Below are positions 25,847 to 33,896 of a DNA stretch of 41,013 nucleotides, in pieces; within the stretch, counting starts at the first letter, position 1; each line of letters begins with the position of its first letter. The translations under genes were made by a program, and so were the position numbers. The DNA is taken from assembly GCA_025062095.1 (NCBI GenBank), contig JANXAZ010000001.1, positions 1-41,013 on the forward strand, written 5' to 3'. The DNA comes from Geminicoccaceae bacterium (lineage in GTDB: Bacteria; Pseudomonadota; Alphaproteobacteria; Geminicoccales; Geminicoccaceae). The notes beneath the pieces were generated by a model, which was not told the DNA's origin, made no database searches, and saw only the letters and a list, made by a program, of their open reading frames with translations.

Positions 25847-27171
25847 CCCTCCGACCCGCTCGGCGATGCGCGCACCCGTCGAGCCGCCGCGGTTCGCGAT
25901 GCGGCGCGGCGAGCCTAGTCCCGTCGGCCCCGCGAAGGGAGAGTGCGGGCAAAGGCGCGAACAGAGGCGCAGGGTTTCGGGCCCTGCACCCGCCGAGCGC
26001 GCCTTTCTCGTTTCGCGCGGCCTGCTCGGCTCGTTCCGGCCGCATCGGCGACCGGTGCGGGCCGCGCCCGGCCGCGGGTGCCCCCGGCCGGCTTTTCCGG
26101 GCCCTCGACTTCGTGGATCGCGCCCGATCCTCCTCGCCCGCCGAGCGTGCTTCGTGCGCATCCGTCGCTCGAGGGCGTTTCGCGGTTCCGCCCCGGTGCC
26201 GCTCGGGTCGAGACACGCCCGGCTTCTCGCCGGGCCGGGCGGTGACTTCCGGTTTTCGGAGCCCGGGCGGTGTGCGCCGCCCGCGTCGCCGATCTCGCCT
26301 CCGTCTTCGGCGCGCGCGGCGTCCCGCGGCGACCGTCTACGCGGGCGCGGGCTCGGGATCGCGCCCGGCGAACGCACCACGATAAAGAGGGGCGCGCGTG
26401 CCGTGGCGATGATCCGCGCACCGATCGTGCCACGGATCGCGTTTCGCTCGCGCCGGCCCCCTCGGCGAGGCCGGCGGAGGCGCAGGCGGCGCACCGCGGC
26501 TCCGGGAAAGATCCTTCCGCATCCCCCGGTCGCGCCTTCGGCGCCGAAGTCGACTTCGGGCTCGGAATGCGGGCAGCGCACCGGGCCGCCCGACAATCGT
26601 GCCGAGCGGGGCCGGGAAGATCGCGGCGGGATCGGCGCCGTTGTCGCCTGCGATGCGGAGCCCCGACCTTCTCCCTCGTCTCGTGCTCCGCGCTCGACGA
26701 CCTCGAGATCGCCCGCACCGATCGCAATCGGATCGCCCAGGCCTGCGCGCGCGACGAGCTCGGCCTCGCCGAAGGGTTCGTACGAGGGGCGTTTCGCGTC
26801 GGATAGCCCGAGCGGACGGGTGCGCCTGTCCCCGAGTGGATCGGCTGGGCGGCGACTCTTCGGCCTCCGTTCCGCGGCGCTCCGGTCCCGGCGGTCGCGG
26901 GTGGTACGGGCGGGGCGGCTTCCGTGGGGGGGAACTCGTGATCGGCACGATCGTCCCGGGAATCGCCGCGCTCGGGCGGGGCGCGCCGCGGCACGACACC
27001 CTCCGGCGGAAGCGGTCTTCGTCACCGGCGGCGTCACCGAGGCCCGGCTCGGCAGCCGCTTTTTCGACGCTCCTTCGCGATCGCGGCGGGTGCGACCGGA
27101 GAGCCGACGAGCCCGCCGCGCCCGGCGCGCGGTGTCGGGTCTCGGCCCCCGATCGCCGCCTCCGGCGGAAA
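25847..27171. other. 1.3-kb region without a convincing gene
   Basis: This stretch separates a binding-protein gene from its permease genes on the same strand. It is very G+C-rich and open in several frames, but the translations are Arg/Ala/Pro-rich and lack signal peptides, domains or good starts. The only protein-like piece is about 37 codons ending at 26806 on the plus strand (LDDLEIARTDRNRIAQA and on). I see no RNA gene or clear repeat. It could be a decayed gene or spacer DNA. Confidence 0.5.
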
Positions 27172-28821
27172 TCAAGAAGCGATGCGCCAGTGCTCGACCC
27201 AGAACGTGGTGGGGGCGAGATGGCCGGTGGGTTCGACCCCCTGCAGCCATTTCGGCCAAACGTGGGCCTCGGCGCGGAAGTAGAGGGGAAGCGCCGGCAA
27301 CTGCTCGGCGTAGATCGTCTGGAGGCGATGCCACAGCCCGCGCCGGCGTTCCTCGTCGAGCTCGACTTCGATCGCATCGAGAAGGGCATCGACCTCGGGA
27401 TCGGCGAAGCCCGTGTAGTTCTGGCCCGACCAGTTGTTCTCGGGACGCGGGATCTCGCTCGAGTGCAAGACGGAACGGGGGACGTTTTCCGGGCTCGAGA
27501 TCCAGGCGAACATGACCATGCCCGAAAAGCGCCGCTTGCCGAGCGTCTCCGCGAAGAGCACGCGCGGTGGTTCGTTCTTGATCGTCACCTCGATCCCGAG
27601 CTTGCGCCACATGCCCTGCAGCACCTGCTGGACCAGCTCGCGCGAGCGGTTGCCGGCGGTGGTCTGGAATTCCAGCCGCAACGGTTCGCCGCGGGCGTTG
27701 CGCCGGATCCCGCCCGGTCCGAGCCGCCAGCCCGCCTCCTCGAGCAGCCGGGCGGCGCGCTCCGGGTCGAAAGGCCAGCGCGGCAGCTCTGCGGCGAGCA
27801 TGCGGTCGAGCGGGCTCACGAAGGAATGGGCCACCGGCTGGCGACCCTCGAAGAGCTCGCGCACCAAGAGTTCGCGATCGAGAGCGAGCAGGAGCGCTCG
27901 CCGGACCCGCACGTCCGAAAGGATCGGATGATCGAGCCTCAGATCGATGTGTTCGTAGACGAGCCCGGGCTTGAAGAAGACGGTGAAGCGGTCGCGGTGG
28001 CGCTTCTCGAAGGCCAGGGCCTGGTCGAGGGCGAGGCCGAGGGTGCCGTCGATCATGTCGATCTCGCCCGAGAGGAGATTGGCCTCGAGCGCGGCGGTGT
28101 TCTCGATCGCCCGCACGATGATGCGCTCGAAGGCGGGAGCGGGGCCGCGCCAGGCGGGATTGCGGGCGAGCTCGATGCGGCTGCCGGGCGTGACCGCCAC
28201 GATCCGATAAGGTCCGAACGCGAGCCCGGGATCGGTGGGCGCGGTGTCGAAGAGCGTGCGGTTGCGATAGGTCGCGGGATCGGCGGCGAAGATCGCGCGT
28301 TCGCGATGGGCGGGCAGAAGACCGAAGCCGATGGCGTTGTAATCGAAGGTCACGCGATCGACGTGCAGGGTGAAGCTACGCTCGTCGAGGATGTCGATCT
28401 TCCAGATACGCCGATAGAGTTCGGCGTTCGTCACCCCGGAGAGCGGATGGCGCCCGACCTCCCAAGTGAAGCGCACGTCCTCGCTCGTGACGGGAACTCC
28501 GTCGCCCCAGAAGAGATCCGGACGCAAGCGATAGGTGAGCGCGACGCCCTCTTTGCCCTCGGGCGTCCTCTCGCGCACGGCACCGCCGTTCTCGAACGTC
28601 GGCAGCTCCGTGCACAGCATGCACACGAGCTTCCAGTCCCGATCGTAGGTGGTGAGCGGACGTTGGACGAGGCCGAGCACGTAGCTCTTGGCAGCCATCG
28701 AGTCGATGTTGGGATGGAGATTGGAGGGGAACTGGGTGATCCCGATGCGCAACTCCCGCCCGGCCGCGGGGATCGCCAGGAGCAGCGCCGCCAGAAGCAC
28801 GAGGCCATGAAATCCGCTCAA
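27172..28821 (-). CDS. ABC transporter solute-binding protein, family 5 (peptide type)
   Basis: A 549-residue exported binding protein with a signal peptide ending near residue 21 (AIPAAG/RELRIG). Family 5 motifs are FWGDGVPVTSEDVRFTWE and VRRALLLALDRELLVRELF, and the C-terminal LPALPLYFRAEAHVW is typical. It is the natural partner of the permeases at 24.0-25.8 kb. The substrate is unknown. It is divergent from the HpaI operon, so the transporter might serve that pathway. Confidence 0.92.
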   Translation of the reverse strand: MSGFHGLVLLAALLLAIPAAGRELRIGITQFPSNLHPNIDSMAAKSYVLGLVQRPLTTYDRDWKLVCMLCTELPTFENGGAVRERTPEGKEGVALTYRLRPDLFWGDGVPVTSEDVRFTWEVGRHPLSGVTNAELYRRIWKIDILDERSFTLHVDRVTFDYNAIGFGLLPAHRERAIFAADPATYRNRTLFDTAPTDPGLAFGPYRIVAVTPGSRIELARNPAWRGPAPAFERIIVRAIENTAALEANLLSGEIDMIDGTLGLALDQALAFEKRHRDRFTVFFKPGLVYEHIDLRLDHPILSDVRVRRALLLALDRELLVRELFEGRQPVAHSFVSPLDRMLAAELPRWPFDPERAARLLEEAGWRLGPGGIRRNARGEPLRLEFQTTAGNRSRELVQQVLQGMWRKLGIEVTIKNEPPRVLFAETLGKRRFSGMVMFAWISSPENVPRSVLHSSEIPRPENNWSGQNYTGFADPEVDALLDAIEVELDEERRRGLWHRLQTIYAEQLPALPLYFRAEAHVWPKWLQGVEPTGHLAPTTFWVEHWRIAS

Positions 28822-28865
28822 GACCGGCCTCCTTTTCGCGCCCGGTCGGGATCGCGTCCCTCGCC

Positions 28866-28894
28866 TGGACAGGGCGGAACCTCCCGCCTAGCCT
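28866..28894 (+). promoter_or_regulatory. Candidate promoter and operator of the aldolase operon
   Basis: TGGACA (28866-28871), a 17-base spacer and TAGCCT (28889-28894) lie 28 bases before the aldolase GTG. The spacer contains a perfect dyad GGCGG-N6-CCGCC (28873-28888), placed where a repressor would block polymerase. The 101-base region is shared with the divergent binding-protein gene. Confidence 0.45.
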
Positions 28895-28922
28895 GCCCGC
28901 CGCAGCCCGAAGGAGCGCGCCG

Positions 28923-29711
28923 GTGCGCGAGAACACGCTCAAGAGAAAGTGGAAGCAGGGCATCGCCACCGTCAACGGCTGGTGCGCGATCCCGAGCGCC
29001 TTCGCCGCCGAGCTCATGGCTCATTGCGGTTTCGACAGCCTCACCATCGATCTCCAGCACGGCCTCGTCGACTATCAGGCGGCCGTGGCCATGCTCCAGG
29101 CGATCGGGACCACTCCCGTCGTCCCGCTGGCCCGCGTTCCCTGGCGCGAGGCGGGGATCGTCATGAAGCTCCTCGACGCCGGGGCGATGGGCATCGTCTG
29201 CCCGATGATCAACGATCGCGCGCAAGCCGAGGAATTCGTCTCCTTCTGCCGCTACGCACCGGCCGGTCAGCGCAGTTTCGGTCCCACCCGGGCGCTCGTC
29301 GCGCTCGGATCCGACTACGGCGCCCGGGCCAACGAGGAGATCCTCGCGCTCGCGATGATCGAAACGGTGGAGGCCCTCGATCACCTGGAGGAAATCCTCT
29401 CCACCCCGGGGCTCGACGGTGTTTACATCGGTCCGGCGGATCTCGCCCTCTCGATGGGTTATACACCGACGCTCGATCCGACCGAGCCCGCGGTCGTGCG
29501 CGAAGTCGAGCGGATCATCGCCACCGCGCGCCGTTTCGGTCTCTTCGTCGGCATGCACTGCGGTGCGCCGACTTACGCGAAGGCGATGATCGCCAAAGGT
29601 CTGCATTTCGCGACGCTGCTTTCGGACGCCCGCATCCTGGTCATGAAAGCGACCGAGCTCGTCAAAGAGATGGGCGCGGCGGTCGAGGCACCGAAGAGTA
29701 CGTCCTATTGA
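28923..29711 (+). CDS. HpaI/HpcH family 2-keto-acid aldolase
   Basis: A 262-residue class II (metal-dependent) aldolase of the HpcH/HpaI family. The active-site residues are visible: H46 in IDLQHG, R71 in LARVPW, E147 in MIETVEAL and D173 in GPADLALSMG. These enzymes split hydroxy-keto acids to pyruvate plus an aldehyde; relatives act on 4-hydroxy-2-oxoheptanedioate, 2-keto-3-deoxyglucarate and 2-keto-3-deoxyrhamnonate. The exact substrate cannot be assigned. A GAAGGAG ribosome site precedes the GTG. The two downstream dehydrogenases suggest a sugar-acid pathway. Confidence 0.92.
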   Translation: MRENTLKRKWKQGIATVNGWCAIPSAFAAELMAHCGFDSLTIDLQHGLVDYQAAVAMLQAIGTTPVVPLARVPWREAGIVMKLLDAGAMGIVCPMINDRAQAEEFVSFCRYAPAGQRSFGPTRALVALGSDYGARANEEILALAMIETVEALDHLEEILSTPGLDGVYIGPADLALSMGYTPTLDPTEPAVVREVERIIATARRFGLFVGMHCGAPTYAKAMIAKGLHFATLLSDARILVMKATELVKEMGAAVEAPKSTSY

Positions 29712-29721
29712 GGCGGACGCC

Positions 29722-30687
29722 GTGGTGCGGGTGCTCCTGCTCGGTGCCGTCCACGAAGCGGGCCTCGCACGGCTGCGCGCGCGCCCGGAGGTCGAGCTCG
29801 TCGCGCTCGACGAGACCGACGAGGCGGGGATCGATCGCGACCTGCCCGAAGCCGATGCGGTGATCGTCCGCACCGCGCCCTTGCCGGCGGCGCGGATCGC
29901 GCGCGCGCCTCGGTTGCGGGTCATCGCCAAGCACGGAGTGGGGGTGGACAACATCGACCTCGCCGAAGCCTCGCGCCGGCGCATCCCGGTGACCGTGACC
30001 GCGACCGCGAACGCGACCTCGGTCGCCGAGTTCGCCTTCGCCCAGCTCCTGGCTCTGGCCAAATCGACCCGTGCCTGGGACGAAGCGGTGCGCGCGGGCG
30101 ATTGGGCGGCCCGATACCACCGGACGGCGGTCGAGCTCGCCGGCAAGACGCTGCTCGTCGTCGGCTTCGGGCGCATCGGTGCGCGCGTCGCCGCCCGCGC
30201 CCTCGCCTTCGAGATGCGGGTGCTCGCATACGATCCGTACGTCTGCGCGGAACGGATCCGCGCCGCCGGCTGCACCTCGGTCGCCGATCTCGACGCGGTC
30301 CTACCCGAGGTCGACGCGGTCTCGCTGCATTGTCCGTCGACGCCGCAGACGCGGGGCATGTTCGACGCGCAGCGGCTCGCGCGCCTGAAGCCGACGGCGT
30401 TTCTCGTGAACACCGCGCGCGGCGGCATCGTCGACGAGGAGGCCCTGGCGCGGGCGTTGCGCGGGGGGAGGTTGGCCGGTGCGGCGCTCGACGTGTTCGC
30501 GCGCGAGCCGCTTCCGGCTTCCGATCCGCTCCTCGGCGTTCCCGGTCTCCTCCTTTCGCCGCACGTCGCGGGGATCACCGCCGAATCGGCGCGGCGCATG
30601 GCCCTCGAAGCGGCCGAGAACCTGCTCGCCGCGCTCGACGGTCGGCTCGATCGGAGCGTCGTCGCGAATCCGGAGGTCCTCGCATGA
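29722..30687 (+). CDS. D-2-hydroxyacid dehydrogenase (SerA-like)
   Basis: A 321-residue NAD-dependent D-isomer-specific 2-hydroxyacid dehydrogenase. The Rossmann motif is VVGFGRIG (G148, G150, G153), and the catalytic set is R233 (NTARGGIVDE), E262 and H281 (LSPHVAG). It lacks the C-terminal ACT domain of long SerA, so a catabolic or hydroxypyruvate/glyoxylate reductase role is as likely as serine synthesis. GTG start at 29722; a second in-frame GTG follows three bases later. Its stop overlaps the next ATG. Confidence 0.92.
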   Translation: MVRVLLLGAVHEAGLARLRARPEVELVALDETDEAGIDRDLPEADAVIVRTAPLPAARIARAPRLRVIAKHGVGVDNIDLAEASRRRIPVTVTATANATSVAEFAFAQLLALAKSTRAWDEAVRAGDWAARYHRTAVELAGKTLLVVGFGRIGARVAARALAFEMRVLAYDPYVCAERIRAAGCTSVADLDAVLPEVDAVSLHCPSTPQTRGMFDAQRLARLKPTAFLVNTARGGIVDEEALARALRGGRLAGAALDVFAREPLPASDPLLGVPGLLLSPHVAGITAESARRMALEAAENLLAALDGRLDRSVVANPEVLA

Positions 30688-31817
30688 TCCGGCCCTTGCG
30701 GATCGGGCTCGTGGGCTCCGGCTTCATGGGCAGGAGCCACGCTCTCGCCTGGCGGATCGCACCGCTCGTGTTCGAACTCCCGGTGCGGCCGGAGATCGTC
30801 GTCCTCGCCGACCGGACCGAGGAGCTGGCGGCGCAGGCGGCGCGCCAGCTCGCGATCCCGCGCGCGACCGGCGACTGGCGCGACGTCGTCCGCGATCCGG
30901 AGGTGGATCTCGTCGACATCACCACGCCGAACGCGCTCCACAAGGAGATCGCGCTCGCCGCGATCGAGGCGGGCAAGGCGGTTTATTGCGAAAAGCCTCT
31001 GGCGCCTTCGGCCGCGGACGCGCGCGAGCTCACCGAAGCCGCGGAGCGGATGGGGCTGTCCACTTTCGTCGGCTTCAACTACTTGCGCAACCCCATGACG
31101 CGCCTGGCGCGCGAGCTCGTCGCCTCGGGCGAGGTGGGCGAGGTGTGGAACTTCCGCGGCATCCACGCCGAGGATTACATGAGCGATCCGGGCGTGCCCT
31201 GGTCGTGGCGCCTCGATCCCGCGGGCGGGGCGGGGGCGGTGGCCGATCTCGGATCGCACATCATCGCCATGGCCCGCTTCATCGTCGGCCCCATCGACGA
31301 GCTCGTCGCCGACGTCGACACGGTGGTGACCGAACGGGCGATCACCCGAGGCGGTGCACCGGTGCGGCCGGTGGAGGTGGACGACGAGGCCCGCGCTCTC
31401 GTGCGCTTCGCCAACGGCGCCACGGGCACGATCGAGGCCTCCTGGGTGGCCACGGGGCGCAAGATGTACCTCGCCTTCGAGCTCACCGGCTCCAAAGGTT
31501 CGATCCTCTTGAACATGGAGCGGATGAACGAGCTCAGGCTGTTCGTCAAAGGCCAAAAGGCCGGTCGCGAAGGTTACGTCGAGATCCCCGCCGGTCCCGA
31601 TCACGTCGACTACGCCGCCTTTCTGCCCGCACCCGCGCATCAGCTCGGCTTCAACGAGATCAAGGCGATCGAGGTCAAGGACATCGCCATGGCGATGGGC
31701 GGCGGCCCCGCCTTCCGGCCCGATTTCCGCGAGGCCTACGAGATCCAGCGGGTCGTGGACGCGATCCTGCTGTCCGCGCGCGAGCGCCGGTGGGTGTCGA
31801 TCGACGAGATCGACTGA
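30684..31817 (+). CDS. Gfo/Idh/MocA family oxidoreductase
   Basis: A 377-residue NAD(P)-dependent dehydrogenase. The N-terminal Rossmann motif is GLVGSGFMGRSH (8-19), followed by the signature EKP at 103-105. The catalytic-domain helix reads DLGSHIIAMARF. Family members oxidise inositols and sugars at a ring hydroxyl. It is translationally coupled (ATGA) to the hydroxyacid dehydrogenase, and with the aldolase forms a plausible pathway for an inositol- or sugar-acid-type compound. Confidence 0.93.
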   Translation: MIRPLRIGLVGSGFMGRSHALAWRIAPLVFELPVRPEIVVLADRTEELAAQAARQLAIPRATGDWRDVVRDPEVDLVDITTPNALHKEIALAAIEAGKAVYCEKPLAPSAADARELTEAAERMGLSTFVGFNYLRNPMTRLARELVASGEVGEVWNFRGIHAEDYMSDPGVPWSWRLDPAGGAGAVADLGSHIIAMARFIVGPIDELVADVDTVVTERAITRGGAPVRPVEVDDEARALVRFANGATGTIEASWVATGRKMYLAFELTGSKGSILLNMERMNELRLFVKGQKAGREGYVEIPAGPDHVDYAAFLPAPAHQLGFNEIKAIEVKDIAMAMGGGPAFRPDFREAYEIQRVVDAILLSARERRWVSIDEID

Positions 31818-31841
31818 AGCGCATCGGCGGCACGCCCGGGA

Positions 31842-32021
31842 ATGGACGAAGGACGCTTCTTCGCGCTCGTCGCGCTGCTCGCCGTTCTTTTCTGGTTGCT
31901 CGGCGGGCAGAAAGGGATCGACCCGCGCCTGCGACGCTGGGCGTTGCCGGTGGCCTATGCCACCCTCGCCATCGGTCTCGCCTACGCCTTCCTCCGCACC
32001 CTGCTGTTCTTCTTCGGCTGA
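31842..32021 (+). CDS. Small two-helix membrane protein (59 residues)
   Basis: A short gene of 59 codons starting 24 bases after the oxidoreductase stop. The protein has two hydrophobic helices (about 6-20 and 35-57) joined by the basic loop GGQKGIDPRLRRW, and ends in LLFFFG. Codon third positions are G/C-rich and the hydrophobic pattern is far from random, which supports coding. The function is unknown; position suggests cotranscription with the aldolase operon. Confidence 0.65.
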   Translation: MDEGRFFALVALLAVLFWLLGGQKGIDPRLRRWALPVAYATLAIGLAYAFLRTLLFFFG

Positions 32022-32270
32022 GCGGAGATGCCGAGAAGGGGCGCGCGCGGCGCGCGCGCCGGCACCGCCCAGAAGGCGCGCGAGCGAGGGGACGCGCATG
32101 CGGGCGCGCGCTCCCACCAGAAGCGCGAGCACCGAGACCAGGCAGAACAGGGCGGCCGCCACCATCGCTCGTGTCGATCCGTACGCCTCGAGCCTCGCAC
32201 GCGATGGTTGAAACTTCGTGAACGCCTCGCGCCGCGAAGGCCGGGACGGCGTCCCGCGCGCCGCCCTCGC

Positions 32271-32951
32271 TCAGGGGATCGCGGCGACGCCGAACAGCCG
32301 CGGGTGGAGCCAGATCAGGGCGACGTAGAGGGCGAGCGCGGCGACCGCTCGAGGAAGCCCGATCTCGCTCGGGACGAGCCTCTGGCGCCGCTCGAGGACG
32401 GCGCGGAACGGGAGGTTGGAAGTCCGCTGCAAGAACACCCCCCAGCCCGGCGGCCGCGCCTCGGTCCGGCGCGCGTCGATCGCCGCGGCGCCGGCGAGCG
32501 CCAGGAGCAGGAAGCTGCCGAAGAAGATCGAAGAGGCGAAATCGCCCTTGGCGAGGACGTGGACCGCGGCCCAGATCGCCACCGCCCACATCATCGGATG
32601 ACGGGTGATCCGGACGATCCCGCGCGCCGGTTCGGCCGCGTCGGGGTCGGGTGCCTGGCCGAGCGCGGTCGGATTGCGCTGCGTGAGCGCGCACACGAAC
32701 AGAAGGCAGGCGAAGGGCATCGCGAGAAGCGGCAACCGGCGCAGCACCGGCCCGGGCGTCCACAGCGGCACGAAAGGCGCGGCGCGCCAGGCGTGGACGA
32801 GCCAACCCAGGGCCGCGAGCGCGACGAGGGAAAAGAGCACCCGATAAGCGCGTTCGCCGATCGCCGCCACGAGCTGGGCGCGCAAGGGGCTGTTGGGGAT
32901 GCCGAGATGCGTGCCGAGGAAGAAGAGCGCGGCGATGAGGAGATCCCGCAT
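32271..32951 (-). CDS. NnrU family membrane protein
   Basis: A 226-residue membrane protein of the NnrU family, with about six helices. The family signature RITRHPMMWAVAIWAAVHVLAKGD lies mid-protein. NnrU was found next to nitric oxide reductase genes in Rhodobacter, but family members are widespread and also relate to isoprenylcysteine methyltransferase-type folds and carotenoid or heme-linked proteins. No denitrification gene is nearby. The ATG at 32951 has GGGGG five bases upstream. The 249 bases downstream to the small membrane gene hold no convincing feature. Confidence 0.85.
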   Translation of the reverse strand: MRDLLIAALFFLGTHLGIPNSPLRAQLVAAIGERAYRVLFSLVALAALGWLVHAWRAAPFVPLWTPGPVLRRLPLLAMPFACLLFVCALTQRNPTALGQAPDPDAAEPARGIVRITRHPMMWAVAIWAAVHVLAKGDFASSIFFGSFLLLALAGAAAIDARRTEARPPGWGVFLQRTSNLPFRAVLERRQRLVPSEIGLPRAVAALALYVALIWLHPRLFGVAAIP

Positions 32952-32999
32952 GCACACCCCCGGTCGACCGGCCCCGCTCGCGACCGCCGCCGCGGCGTA

Positions 33000-33026
33000 G
33001 AAAATGCCGTTCCCGCTTCCATTTTC
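33000..33026. promoter_or_regulatory. Inverted repeat between nnrU and the peroxidase gene
   Basis: A perfect dyad GAAAATG (33000-33006) and CATTTTC (33020-33026), centres 20 bases apart, lies in an A+T-rich island of the 117-base divergent region. The half-sites are two helical turns apart, as expected for a dimeric regulator. Confidence 0.4.
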
Positions 33027-33068
33027 CACGTCCGTCGGGCCCGTGATCGCTTCGGGGAGAACCGCGCG

Positions 33069-33635
33069 ATGCGCGCTACGCTCGCCTTGCTCTTCGCTTT
33101 TCTCGTCGGTCTGGCGCCGAGCCGCACGGCGGCCGGGCAAGGGGCGGCCGGGGAGGGTGCCTACGCCTTCGCCTTCGTCTCGATCGAGGGCGAGCCCTTG
33201 CCGCTCGCGCGGTTCCGCGGCCGGCCGCTTCTCGTCGTGAACACCGCGAGCCTGTGCGGGTTCACCTACCAGTATGCGGCGCTGCAGCGCCTGTGGACGC
33301 GCTATCGCGAGCGCGGGCTCGTCGTGCTCGCCGTGCCGTCCAACGACTTCAACCAGGAGCCGGGGACCAACGCCCAGATCAAGACGTTCTGCGAGACGAA
33401 CTTCGCGCTCGATTTTCCGATGACGGAAAAAGTGCGGGTGCGCGGGCCCGATGCGCATCCCTTCTTCCTCTGGCTGCGGCGCGAGCTCGGGGAGCGGGCG
33501 GGACCGCGTTGGAACTTCTACAAATACCTGATCGACGGCCAGGGGCGCGCGGTCGCCGTCTGGCCGTCGAGCGTGGAGCCCGAAGCGCCCGAGATCGCGC
33601 GCGCGATCGAGCGGGCGCTCGCGGGCTCCGGGTGA
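33069..33635 (+). CDS. Exported glutathione peroxidase-like protein
   Basis: A 188-residue protein with a signal peptide (cleavage near residue 22, TAAG). The peroxidase domain has peroxidatic C63 in NTASLCGFTYQY, Q96 in SNDFNQEPG, and W148-N149 in WNFYKYL, giving the complete Cys-Gln-Trp-Asn set. C108 may be the resolving cysteine of the thioredoxin-dependent type. It would detoxify peroxides in the periplasm. It lies 1.3 kb from oxyR and catalase. The 261 bases after it, to the 3' end of oxyR, contain no visible gene. Confidence 0.9.
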   Translation: MRATLALLFAFLVGLAPSRTAAGQGAAGEGAYAFAFVSIEGEPLPLARFRGRPLLVVNTASLCGFTYQYAALQRLWTRYRERGLVVLAVPSNDFNQEPGTNAQIKTFCETNFALDFPMTEKVRVRGPDAHPFFLWLRRELGERAGPRWNFYKYLIDGQGRAVAVWPSSVEPEAPEIARAIERALAGSG

Positions 33636-33896
33636 GCGGGCACGGCCGCGGCTCGCGCCCTCGGTCGCGCCCCGCTCGCGCCCGGCTTCGGCACCGCTTC
33701 CTTCCGCTTTCGCGGGCGACGCGGCCGCCGACCGCGCCGGTTCGATCTCCTGCGGCCTTCCGCGCGAGGAAGGGACCCGTCGGTCGTCATCGGCCGCGCG
33801 CTCGTGCGCGAGTGATCGCCGATCGCAGGCCTCGCGCACCGGCTCGGCGACCTCCTTTCGCCGGGCGCGCGGGCACCACCGGGCGCGTCCGGTGCG

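Noticed and set aside
26270-26806. Plus-strand frame of 178 codons in the 1.3-kb gap
   Set aside because: Only the last 37 or so codons look protein-like; the rest is Arg/Ala-rich, with no domain and no ribosome site.
31982-32165. Minus-strand frame starting MVAAALFCLVSVLALLVGAR, like a signal or membrane segment
   Set aside because: After about 50 residues it runs antisense through the 59-residue membrane gene and then the whole oxidoreductase without a stop of its own. The plus-strand genes are better supported.
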